A stretch of DNA of 64,000 nucleotides from Oscillospiraceae bacterium. GTDB taxonomy: Bacteria > Bacillota > Clostridia > Oscillospirales > Oscillospiraceae. The notes below the pieces were generated by a model, which worked only from the letters and a program-made list of their open reading frames with translations, was not told where the DNA came from and searched no databases. Below, piece by piece: positions 37,983 through 44,833 of this stretch. Location of the stretch: NCBI GenBank assembly GCA_015067545.1, contig SVMG01000009.1, positions 1-64,000 on the forward strand, given 5' to 3'. The position numbers and the translations under genes were made by a program. Numbering within the stretch: the first letter of the stretch is position 1; each line of letters begins with the position of its first letter.

Positions 37983-38651
37983 TCAATATGTGCCGTCGTT
38001 TTCAAGACCCTTTGCGATCTTGACGATGCGGCTTGTGCCCAGACGGGATGCGCCCAATTCGATGAACTTCTCCGCATCCTCGATGCTGGAGATGCCGCCC
38101 GCGGCCTTGATCTTCACATGGGGTGCAACATGCGCCGCAAACAGCTCCACATCTGCAAAGGTTGCACCGGCCTTGGAAAATCCGGTGGAGGTCTTAATAT
38201 AGTCTGCCCCGGAATCGGACACGCACTTGCACAGGGCGATCTTTTCCTCGTCCGTCAGCAGGCAGGTCTCGATGATGACCTTCAGCAGCTTTCCGTTGCA
38301 GGCCTTCTTGATGGCGGCGATTTCTTCCGTAATTTCCGCCCACTTGCCTTCCTTGGCCCAACCGATGTTGATGACCATGTCCACCTCGTCCGCGCCGTTT
38401 TCTACGGCATCGGAAGCCATGAAGCACTTGCTTGCGGTGGTGGCATAGCCGTTGGGGAAGCCGATGACGGTGCAGATCACCAGTTTGTCCCCTACATATT
38501 CCTTGGCCTGCTTCACGAAGGAAGCAGGAATGCAGACGGATGCGGTGCTGTACTTCATGCCGTCATCGCAAATGCCCTTGATCTCCTCCCAAGTGGCAGT
38601 CTGAGCGAGAAGCGTATGATCGCATTTTGCCAAAATTTCTTTCAGTTCCAT
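37983..38651 (-). CDS. deoC: Deoxyribose-phosphate aldolase
   Basis: The 222-residue DeoC barrel carries [42 protein letters not shown] (proton relay Asp), [15 protein letters not shown] (Lys relay), and the Schiff-base lysine in [14 protein letters not shown]. It splits deoxyribose-5-phosphate into glyceraldehyde-3-phosphate and acetaldehyde, taking nucleoside sugar into glycolysis. AAGGAG precedes the ATG. The usual deoR or cytR regulator is not adjacent. Confidence 0.97.
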   Translation of the reverse strand: MELKEILAKCDHTLLAQTATWEEIKGICDDGMKYSTASVCIPASFVKQAKEYVGDKLVICTVIGFPNGYATTASKCFMASDAVENGADEVDMVINIGWAKEGKWAEITEEIAAIKKACNGKLLKVIIETCLLTDEEKIALCKCVSDSGADYIKTSTGFSKAGATFADVELFAAHVAPHVKIKAAGGISSIEDAEKFIELGASRLGTSRIVKIAKGLENDGTY

Positions 38652-38677
38652 AGTAAATTCTCCTTTTTGTTATTCCC

Positions 38678-38721
38678 TGTCATTCCGAGCCAGTGACATC
38701 GGTCACTGGTTCGCAATGACA
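38678..38721. repeat. Family B intergenic repeat, minimal copy B4
   Basis: TGTCATTCCGA and TCGCAATGACA enclose only the hairpin GCCAGTGACATCGGTCACTGG, giving a 44-base version of the family between tdk and deoC. Confidence 0.75.
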
Positions 38722-38733
38722 TCTGTATCACCT

Positions 38734-39339
38734 TTATTTTTGTCCGTGTAATTTGATTTTCTTTTTGTCCCGGATGCCCTGTATGTAGCACCGGTGGCAC
38801 ATGGCGATGTAGCTGTCGTTGCCGCCCAGCACCACCTGCGCACCCTGAGTGACAATGAAGCCCTCGCTGTCGATACGGGCATTGATGGTGGCTTTCGTGC
38901 CGCAGTCACACATGGTTTTGATCTCCTCGATGGCATCTGCCAGCTCCATCAGCCGCAGAGAACCGGGGAAGAGCTTTGTCTGAAAATCGGTGCGCAGGCC
39001 GAAGCACATGACCGGAATGTCATAGTCATTGACGATGGCGCGAAGCTGATCGATCTGCTCCGGGAGCATAAACTGACATTCATCCACAATGACGGCATCG
39101 CAGTTGTCTGCCCGGGTCTCCTTGAAGCGCTGGTACACATCCATATCCGGGGTCATGACCTCCACCTTGGCTTCCAGCCCGATACGGCTTCGCAGGATGT
39201 CTGCGCCATCCCGGGTGTCGGCGCTGGGCTTAATGAGCCAGACGGACATGTCGTTTTCCTCATAATTGTATTTGGTGATCAGCGCTTGGGCGGTCTTGCT
39301 GGAACCCATAGCTCCGTATTTGAAATAAAGCTTCGCCAT
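38734..39339 (-). CDS. tdk: Thymidine kinase
   Basis: This is a 201-residue type II thymidine kinase. The P-loop is KYGAMGSSKTAQAL, DAVIVDECQFM is the Walker B/lasso glutamate region, and there are four zinc cysteines (MCDCGTKAT and MCHRCYI). It phosphorylates thymidine to dTMP, the salvage counterpart of ThyA at 2989. ATG 39339 follows GAAGGAGAG. It heads the salvage cluster with its own consensus promoter. Confidence 0.96.
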   Translation of the reverse strand: MAKLYFKYGAMGSSKTAQALITKYNYEENDMSVWLIKPSADTRDGADILRSRIGLEAKVEVMTPDMDVYQRFKETRADNCDAVIVDECQFMLPEQIDQLRAIVNDYDIPVMCFGLRTDFQTKLFPGSLRLMELADAIEEIKTMCDCGTKATINARIDSEGFIVTQGAQVVLGGNDSYIAMCHRCYIQGIRDKKKIKLHGQK

Positions 39340-39369
39340 TTTTCTCTCTCCTTCTCTCTGGGACATTGT

Positions 39370-39398
39370 ATTATAACAAAAATGTGTCCGCTTTGCAA
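39370..39398 (-). promoter_or_regulatory. tdk promoter
   Basis: On the minus strand, TTGCAA (39398-39393) and TATAAT (39375-39370) are spaced by 17 bases. Confidence 0.82.
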
Positions 39399-39426
39399 GG
39401 TATCTTTTAGCAATTTGTCCAAAAAG

Positions 39427-39891
39427 TTATGCTTTTGGCAGCCCCTTCTGAGCCAATTCCACATAATGCTCTGCGCTGTGCTTGTTTTCTTCGATCTGCT
39501 CCGCAGTGACCGGCTTGATCACCTTGGCGGGACTGCCCAGCAAAAGTGAGCCGTCAGGGGCGACCGTCTTACCCGTCACCACCGCACCTGCACCGATGAT
39601 GCAGTCATTTCCGATCACCGCACCGGTAAGCACGATGGCGCCCATGCCCACCAGGGTGTTGTCTCCAATGGTACAGCCGTGGACCAGCGCCCCGTGACCC
39701 ACGGTGCAGTTTTTGCCCAAAGTGGTCTGCTCGTGGAGAATGCACCTGTCCTGAATGTTTGTGCCCTCTCCCACCGTGATGGTGCCGCTGTCGCCACGCA
39801 GAACCGCGCCGTACCAGATATTCACCCGGTCACCCAGCACCACATCTCCGGTGATCACCGCATCCGGGGCGATATAGACTGTTTTCTCCAT
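39427..39891 (-). CDS. Gamma-carbonic anhydrase family protein
   Basis: The 154-residue protein is a left-handed beta-helix built of hexapeptide repeats (VITGDVVLGDRVNIWYGAVLRGD...). It has the three histidine positions of gamma-class carbonic anhydrases: DRCILHE and TVGHGALVHG. An end helix follows (about 130-154). It forms trimers with metal between subunits. Many bacterial members lack strong anhydrase activity and act as acetyltransferase-like or scaffold proteins, so CO2 hydration is possible rather than certain; it would suit a CO2-using cell. Confidence 0.9.
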   Translation of the reverse strand: MEKTVYIAPDAVITGDVVLGDRVNIWYGAVLRGDSGTITVGEGTNIQDRCILHEQTTLGKNCTVGHGALVHGCTIGDNTLVGMGAIVLTGAVIGNDCIIGAGAVVTGKTVAPDGSLLLGSPAKVIKPVTAEQIEENKHSAEHYVELAQKGLPKA

Positions 39892-39917
39892 AGTTCTTCT
39901 CCTTGCGTTTTTTCTTT

Positions 39918-39946
39918 ATTATAGTGAAAAAACGCCCCGCTTGCAA
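39918..39946 (-). promoter_or_regulatory. Promoter of the gamma-carbonic anhydrase gene
   Basis: On the minus strand, TTGCAA (39946-39941) and TATAAT (39923-39918) are spaced by 17 bases, 27 bases before the ATG. Confidence 0.8.
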
Positions 39947-39952
39947 CTCTTT

Positions 39953-40870
39953 TTATCCCATTGCCCCGGTGACAAGAATTCCCAAATTGTCCCGGTAAAT
40001 TTCGTCAAATTGGGAAATAGGCAGCGGATTTTCTCCTTCGCCCACTTCAATGGTATACCCCGGGCGGCGGAAGTATTTGATGAACCAGTCCTTGTACCCG
40101 GCAAAAGCCGACAAAAAGGGCGTTTCCTCCAAAGAATATCCACTGATTTGGGCGAATCGCTCCCCCAGCTCCCGGGCACCGGGCACTTCATAGTCCTGGA
40201 ACTGCCAGTAAATGACCTTGCCCTGGGTGTGATAGGCCAGCACCAGTGCCGGGTCAATGGCTTCGGTGTAGCCCGACAGGGCCCGGGTCTCAAACTGATC
40301 CAGGGGCGCGCGACCTACGAAGTCTCTGGGCGCAGGCCGGGTGAAGCCCTGAGCGTACTTGTTCTCCCGGGCCTGAAGCCACCCGGCCGGGTAGTTCAGA
40401 TTCAGATCCACGCCCAAAAGATTGGCTTTCCAGCCATCCGGGAACGGAATTGCCGGAAATTCTGCGGCAATGGCCTGCGCCATCACATATTGGGGATCGC
40501 CCTGGGCGATCTCCCCGGTAACCAGCGCCACACCGTCAGGGTCTACCATGGGCACGGTGTAAATGGTTGCGGTTTTCCGAAGCTCCGCCGCATCCACCCC
40601 GCCGATCTGTCCGCCGGACTCAATGGCCTGGGCAAAGTCCTCCACAAATTTCAGCAGAACCGGAGTGGTGATCCACTCATTGGCATGGTGCGCCGCAGAA
40701 TAGAGCACTTTTCGCGGGCCGTTGCCGATGACCAGTGTGCGGATAGGTCGTCCGAAAGCGGTGCGCCCCAGCAGCTCGCTGCGGCAGAAAGGGTAACGGG
40801 ATGTGATGGCGTTGATGGTCTGGATGCACAGCGCAGGGGTCATAGGTGCTGTGGTATTCACGATTGGCAT
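39953..40870 (-). CDS. M14 family zinc carboxypeptidase
   Basis: The 305-residue peptidase has the M14 zinc site: His and Glu in SAAHHANEWIT and the third ligand in VLAYHTQGK, with the catalytic glutamate in GYTIEVGEGENPLP. The arginine that binds the substrate carboxylate lies in VDLNLNYPAG and the surrounding region. There is no signal peptide or cell-wall binding (LysM) module, unlike the secreted gamma-D-glutamyl-diaminopimelate peptidases it resembles, so it may act in the cytoplasm on recycled cell-wall peptides. It is complete and monocistronic. Confidence 0.9.
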   Translation of the reverse strand: MPIVNTTAPMTPALCIQTINAITSRYPFCRSELLGRTAFGRPIRTLVIGNGPRKVLYSAAHHANEWITTPVLLKFVEDFAQAIESGGQIGGVDAAELRKTATIYTVPMVDPDGVALVTGEIAQGDPQYVMAQAIAAEFPAIPFPDGWKANLLGVDLNLNYPAGWLQARENKYAQGFTRPAPRDFVGRAPLDQFETRALSGYTEAIDPALVLAYHTQGKVIYWQFQDYEVPGARELGERFAQISGYSLEETPFLSAFAGYKDWFIKYFRRPGYTIEVGEGENPLPISQFDEIYRDNLGILVTGAMG

Positions 40871-40912
40871 ATGGTATCACCTCAAGAAATATCATATGCG
40901 CCCCGCCGCCGC

Positions 40913-40941
40913 TTGTTTCCGGGGATGGATTGTGATATAGT
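40913..40941 (+). promoter_or_regulatory. Candidate GH2 promoter, upstream of element A11
   Basis: TTGTTT (40913-40918) and TATAGT (40936-40941) are spaced by 17 bases. The GH2 coding region starts 200 bases downstream, with element A11 in between. Confidence 0.5.
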
Positions 40942-40965
40942 ATTGTTGTAAGGAATGTACCCCGA

Positions 40966-41129
40966 AACCTTCCCCCGAGGGGAAGGTGGCACGCCGATAG
41001 GCGTGACGGAAGAGGAATTCGGGTGATAATGTTTGGTTTTAGAATAGGTATAGGCTTGTTCTATGCTCTGTTCTGCCGCCATTCCTCTCCCGCCCCCTTC
41101 GGGGGCACCCTCCCCCCGGGGGAGGGTAT
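40966..41129. repeat. Family A multi-hairpin element, long subtype inverted, copy A11
   Basis: The ends are CCTTCCCC/GGGGAAGG and ACCCTCCC/GGGAGGGT. Inner hairpins are CACGCC/GGCGTG and GCCCCC/GGGGGC; the central stem is GAGGAAT with ATTCCTC. The core is the reverse complement of the A4/A5 core. Confidence 0.85.
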
Positions 41130-41146
41130 ATGAAAGGAGTTCCGCT

Positions 41147-42817
41147 ATGCCCATTCAACTGACAACAGCGCAGGGAGAAGCCCTCCTGCGATCCAAGGAT
41201 ACCCCTTGGACTGTCTATCCCCGTCCCCAAATGCGACGGGATAGTTATGTAAACCTAAATGGCACATGGGAGCTGTCCGTCAAGGAAGAAACCTGCGAAA
41301 TTCGCGTACCGTTTTGCCCGGAGAGTCTGCTTTCCGGTGTGCAAAAGCATTTTCCGGAAGGGTCCTATCTGGTCTACCGCCGGAATTTTACCCTTCCGGA
41401 GGGATTCAACAAAGGCCGCGTCCTGCTCCATATCGGCGCGGCAGATCAGGTAACCGCTTGTTTTGTCAACGGCGGTTATGTGGGCGAGCCCTACACCGGC
41501 TATATCGGCACAACCTTTGACATTACCGCTTTTCTGCGCGCCGGAGAGAACGAGCTGACCCTCTCCTGCTACGACAATTTGCATGACCAAGGCATGCCCT
41601 ACGGCAAGCAGGTACTCCCCGAAAAGCGGGGCGGTATGTGGTACACCCCCGTGTCCGGCATCTGGCAGACAGTTTGGCTGGAAAGCGTCCCGGAAGCTTA
41701 CATCAAAAACCTGCGCATCGACAACCGGGGCTTTGCTGTGGAAATTTCCATTTCCCCCGCTTTGGATGGCAAAGTGACCGTGCCCGGACTGGGCGAATTT
41801 CCCCTCATGGACGGCAAGGTGACCATCGCACCGGGAAATCCCCATTTGTGGAGTCCGGAAGACCCCTATTTATACGACTTTTCTGTGGAAACCGAGGAGG
41901 ACAAGGTGGATTCCTACTTTGCCATCCGCTCCCTGGAAATCAAGGACAACCGTCTGTGTCTAAACGGAAAGCCCTACTTCTTCCACGGCCTGCTGGATCA
42001 GGGCTACTGGCCGGACGGTCTGTTTACCCCCGCCGCGCCGGAATGTTACGCTGAGGACATTTTGGCTATGAAAAACCTGGGCTTCAACATGCTGCGCAAG
42101 CACATCAAGGTAGAGCCCGAGGAATTTTACTACCAATGCGACCGCCTGGGTATGATCGTGTTCCAGGACATGGTGAACAATGGCGATTATTCCTTCTTCC
42201 GGGATACCGCACTGCCCACCATCGGCCTGCAAAAACTGCCGGATAAGCACCTGCACCGGGATGCGCTGACACGGCAATGGTTTCTGGACATCATGGCCGC
42301 CACCGTTCGACAGCTTCAGAATCACCCCAGCATCTGCTACTGGACGATTTTCAACGAGGGCTGGGGACAGTTCGACAGTGACAATGTCTATGAAATTTTC
42401 CGCAAGCTGGACGATACCCGGTTTATCGACAGCACCTCCGGCTGGTTCCGGCAGAAAAAGACCGATGTGGACAGCCGGCATGTGTACTTCAAGCCCATCA
42501 AGCTGAAGCTCGGAGACAAGCCCCTTGTCCTGTCGGAATTCGGCGGCTACTCCTACAAGCCGGAGGGCCACGTTTTCAACACTGAAAGCACCTACGGCTA
42601 CGGAAAATACGAAAGCGCCGCAGAGTTTACTGCCGCAGTCGCCCAGCTTTACGAAGAGCAGGTCATCCCTGCGGCACAGCAGGGCCTCAGCGCCGCAGTC
42701 TACACGCAAGTGTCTGATGTTGAGGACGAAACCAACGGCATCCTCACCTACGACCGCAAGGTGTGCAAGCTTTCCCCGGAAATCATGCGCCCCATCGCGG
42801 AAAAGCTGACGAAATAA
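41147..42817 (+). CDS. Glycoside hydrolase family 2 protein (beta-galactosidase/beta-glucuronidase type)
   Basis: The 556-residue enzyme has the GH2 order: sugar-binding jelly roll (about 25-170; YVNLNGTWELSVKEE, GSYLVYRRNF), a short immunoglobulin-like domain (about 175-255), and the catalytic barrel (about 260-556). The acid/base glutamate is in WTIFNEGWGQ and the nucleophile in VLSEFGGYSY. There is no signal peptide, so it is cytoplasmic and acts on imported glycans. It is shorter than LacZ and lacks the C-terminal domains. ATG 41147 follows AAAGGAG; the upstream frame is inside element A11. Confidence 0.92.
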   Translation: MPIQLTTAQGEALLRSKDTPWTVYPRPQMRRDSYVNLNGTWELSVKEETCEIRVPFCPESLLSGVQKHFPEGSYLVYRRNFTLPEGFNKGRVLLHIGAADQVTACFVNGGYVGEPYTGYIGTTFDITAFLRAGENELTLSCYDNLHDQGMPYGKQVLPEKRGGMWYTPVSGIWQTVWLESVPEAYIKNLRIDNRGFAVEISISPALDGKVTVPGLGEFPLMDGKVTIAPGNPHLWSPEDPYLYDFSVETEEDKVDSYFAIRSLEIKDNRLCLNGKPYFFHGLLDQGYWPDGLFTPAAPECYAEDILAMKNLGFNMLRKHIKVEPEEFYYQCDRLGMIVFQDMVNNGDYSFFRDTALPTIGLQKLPDKHLHRDALTRQWFLDIMAATVRQLQNHPSICYWTIFNEGWGQFDSDNVYEIFRKLDDTRFIDSTSGWFRQKKTDVDSRHVYFKPIKLKLGDKPLVLSEFGGYSYKPEGHVFNTESTYGYGKYESAAEFTAAVAQLYEEQVIPAAQQGLSAAVYTQVSDVEDETNGILTYDRKVCKLSPEIMRPIAEKLTK

Positions 42818-42820
42818 AGG

Positions 42821-42850
42821 AAACGGCCCGGCTTTCGCCGGGCCGTTTAT
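42821..42850. terminator. Terminator between GH2 and the CapA-like gene
   Basis: The 12-bp stem AAACGGCCCGGC / GCCGGGCCGTTT (42821-42848) has T on the plus strand and A before it, and serves both convergent genes. Confidence 0.9.
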
Positions 42851-42852
42851 TC

Positions 42853-44085
42853 TTATTTTGCGTCGATTCGGCTTTTGAGCTTCTCCAAAGCCGATTTCAT
42901 GGCCTTGTAGGTCTGCTCGGAGACCCGGTCAAGGTACTGATTTTCATAGCCCAGCACCGCTTCTTCCATCCGCAGGATGCGCATGGTCCCATCCTCATTC
43001 TCCTCCAGATAAATGGGCACATAGTCAAAGCCAGTGACCTTTGTCTCGCCGGTGGCACCGCTCTGGGTGATCTCCAGATCCAACAGCACGGAATAATGCG
43101 TTCCGATCACATCTCCGTAAAAATCGCCCAAAGACCAGGCAACAAAATTGCCCGTTGCCGGATCGTGCTCCATCTTCTGCACATAGTGAGGGTGCGTGCC
43201 GATGATGGCATCCACTCCCTCCTCCTGTAAAAGGGCGCAGATCCGCTTTTGGGATTTGCTGGCCTGATCACTTTCCTCACTGCCCCAGTGGACAAGGGCG
43301 ATCATCACATCCGGGTCATGGGCGGCGGCATTGCGCACCACCCGGGTGATCCCCTCGGTGTTCACCTTCTGATAGGTGGTGTCGTAATCCTCATAGAGCA
43401 GACCGAAACAGCCCTTGCTGACCTCCGGGATGCCCATGCTGTCCACCATGCCCTTGGTAAAGGCCATCATTGCCACCTTGATCCCATTGACCTGCCAGAT
43501 GACATAGCCGCCGGACTGTTCAAACTCCGATTTGCTTGCGTATGTTCCCAAGGGAGTCAATCCCGCTTTTTGGATGCCCTGAATGGTGGACACCATGCCC
43601 CGATGGCCGTCGAAAACGGAGTAGGAATTGGCCGTCTGTAAAATATCCACGCCGGCATTCTTCAGCGCGGTGAGCAGCTCCACAGGCGCGGATTTTGTCT
43701 CCGTGCCGTAGCCGGCATCGGTGAGGATGCCTTCAAAATTCAAGATCGTCACATCACCGGAGGCCAGCACCGGCAAAACATCCTTGAAAACTGCAGCATA
43801 ATCGTAGCCGCTATCGGTTCGTCCCGCCGCCACAGTCTCATCTGTGATATTCACATTGCCGCCGGCCACCACATGGATCACCTTGTCCGGAGCCGGTGGC
43901 GTTGTCTGAGCGGGATCACTGCTGTCGCTGTTTTTCCAAACAAGCAGGCCGATGACCACCGCAAGCACCGCGCACAAAGCCAGCGACAAGCCGATGATCA
44001 GCTTTTTCACGGACCGCCTGCGGCGGTACTGCGCAGGGACAGCCTTGCGCCCGCGCTGATTCACTTTTTTCTCTGCAGGATCCAT
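42853..44085 (-). CDS. CapA/PgsA-like metallophosphatase-fold protein, membrane anchored
   Basis: The 410-residue protein has a basic cytoplasmic start (RRRRSVKKLI), one membrane segment (about 28-50) and an outside domain of the CapA (poly-gamma-glutamate synthesis) type: VVAGGNVNITDE, VTILNFEGILTD, TANSYSVFDGH, IALVHWGSEESDQASKSQKRI and IIGTHPHYVQ, the typical histidine pair of this calcineurin-like fold. The usual NxEG and GxHPH motifs are kept. No pgsB or pgsC is nearby, so it is probably a stand-alone surface phosphoesterase-like protein. ATG 44085 was chosen because GGAGG lies just upstream. Confidence 0.87.
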   Translation of the reverse strand: MDPAEKKVNQRGRKAVPAQYRRRRSVKKLIIGLSLALCAVLAVVIGLLVWKNSDSSDPAQTTPPAPDKVIHVVAGGNVNITDETVAAGRTDSGYDYAAVFKDVLPVLASGDVTILNFEGILTDAGYGTETKSAPVELLTALKNAGVDILQTANSYSVFDGHRGMVSTIQGIQKAGLTPLGTYASKSEFEQSGGYVIWQVNGIKVAMMAFTKGMVDSMGIPEVSKGCFGLLYEDYDTTYQKVNTEGITRVVRNAAAHDPDVMIALVHWGSEESDQASKSQKRICALLQEEGVDAIIGTHPHYVQKMEHDPATGNFVAWSLGDFYGDVIGTHYSVLLDLEITQSGATGETKVTGFDYVPIYLEENEDGTMRILRMEEAVLGYENQYLDRVSEQTYKAMKSALEKLKSRIDAK

Positions 44086-44105
44086 GTCCGCCTCCAGTTG
44101 CATTT

Positions 44106-44140
44106 CGTCATTGCGAGGCCCGCAGGGCCGCGGCAATCCC
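44106..44140. repeat. Family B half element, copy B5
   Basis: GTCATTGCGAGG and a small GC hairpin (GGCCCGCAGGGCC) followed by GGCAATCCCC form one half of a family B repeat. It lies between the capA-like promoter and its ribosome site. Confidence 0.6.
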
Positions 44141-44152
44141 CTTAATATTTTT

Positions 44153-44181
44153 ATTATATACCATAATTCCCGTTTGCACAA
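44153..44181 (-). promoter_or_regulatory. Promoter of the CapA-like gene
   Basis: On the minus strand, TTGTGC (44181-44176) and TATAAT (44158-44153) are spaced by 17 bases. Confidence 0.6.
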
Positions 44182-44252
44182 GCAGGAAAACGCGTGCTGT
44201 ATGGAAGCGAAGGTTTATGCGCACACTATACCCGAAAAAAATATTTTTTTGC

Positions 44253-44281
44253 TTGACAAAAGGGATATCCTCATGTATAAT
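44253..44281 (+). promoter_or_regulatory. tRNA operon promoter
   Basis: TTGACA (44253-44258) and TATAAT (44276-44281) are both perfect consensus with a 17-base spacer, 41 bases before tRNA-Met. Confidence 0.92.
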
Positions 44282-44322
44282 GACAAAGCTGATTTCGGCG
44301 ATTGCCGGAATTGTACCAACAT

Positions 44323-44398
44323 GGCGGCGTAACTCAGTTGGTAGAGTACCCGGTTCATACCCGGTCTGTCACCTGTTCAAGTCAGGTCGCCGCTACCA
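44323..44398 (+). tRNA. tRNA-Met (CAT)
   Basis: The 76-base tRNA has acceptor stem GGCGGCG/CGCCGCT, D arm with AGTTGGTAGAG, anticodon CAT in CGGTTCATACCCG, T arm with GTTCAAGTC and an encoded CCA. The first acceptor pair is G-U and the anticodon stem lacks the three G-C pairs of initiators, so it is an elongator tRNA. Confidence 0.95.
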
Positions 44399-44473
44399 GG
44401 CCCGTTGGTCAAGCGGTTAAGACACCGCCCTTTCACGGCGGTAACATGGGTTCGATTCCCGTACGGGTCACCA
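44399..44473 (+). tRNA. tRNA-Glu (TTC)
   Basis: The 75-base tRNA has acceptor GGCCCGT/ACGGGTC, anticodon TTC in CGCCCTTTCACGGCG, T arm GGTTCGATTCC and an encoded CCA. It begins at the base after the CCA of tRNA-Met with no spacer, so the two are cut from one transcript. Confidence 0.95.
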
Positions 44474-44474
44474 A

Positions 44475-44511
44475 ATAATAAAGACCACCCTCTTGGGTGG
44501 TCTTTATTATT
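44475..44511 (+). terminator. tRNA operon terminator
   Basis: The long stem AATAAAGACCACCC / GGGTGGTCTTTATT starts right after tRNA-Glu and ends in ATTATTTC. Confidence 0.9.
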
Positions 44512-44512
44512 T

Positions 44513-44645
44513 CTATGAAGAGAAGGGAATCGAACCGATCTGAATGCAACAGTCCGGTGGACTGTTGCCGGCGAGGGCTAGACCGAGCCGAACAATAATT
44601 TTCGCCGAGGGCGAAAATGCAAATCGATTCCCGTACGGCGGTTAA
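44513..44645. repeat. Composite element with tRNA T-arm sequences
   Basis: GGGAATCGAACC (44525-44536) is the reverse complement of a tRNA T arm. TCGATTCCCGTACGG (44624-44638) is a 15-base exact copy of the tRNA-Glu 3' part (44452-44466). Between them lie hairpins CAACAGTCC/GGACTGTTG (44547-44567) and ATTTTCGCC/GGCGAAAAT (44598-44618). It has no complete tRNA. The 360-base stretch from tRNA-Glu to acsB holds this element, B6, C3 and two terminators, but no gene. Confidence 0.6.
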
Positions 44646-44681
44646 TGAAACATGCCGGTGGACACTTTTTTAGCCCGGGGG

Positions 44682-44723
44682 AGATTCCCACGTCGCTGCG
44701 CTCTGCAACACCTCGCAATGACA
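44682..44723. repeat. Family B half element, copy B6
   Basis: GATTCCCACGTCGC...CCTCGCAATGACA is the right half of a family B repeat; the left half is missing. Confidence 0.55.
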
Positions 44724-44741
44724 TGGAATAGCCTTTACCAT

Positions 44742-44792
44742 TGTAGGGGCGGTCTGTGACCGCCCGCGGGCGAACGCAGTTCTCCCCTACGA
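44742..44792. repeat. Family C intergenic repeat, copy 3
   Basis: The ends are TGTAGGGGC and CTCCCCTACGA, with an inner hairpin GGTCTGTGACC and CGCCCGCGGGCG. It relates to the copy at 1789. Confidence 0.6.
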
Positions 44793-44793
44793 T

Positions 44794-44825
44794 AAAACCC
44801 CACCTTCTCTCGAAGGTGGGGTTTT
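44794..44825 (-). terminator. acsB terminator
   Basis: The 14-bp stem AAAACCCCACCTTC / GAAGGTGGGGTTTT lies eight bases after the acsB stop codon. Confidence 0.9.
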
Positions 44826-44833
44826 GATGTAAA

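Noticed and set aside
39359..39388. An inverted GGACA/TGTCC pair over the tdk -10 as an operator
   Set aside because: The arms align only with gaps and no regulator is nearby, so chance similarity is as likely.
44525..44638. A second tRNA gene behind tRNA-Glu
   Set aside because: Only T-arm pieces in opposite orientations are present; no acceptor, D or anticodon arm can be formed.
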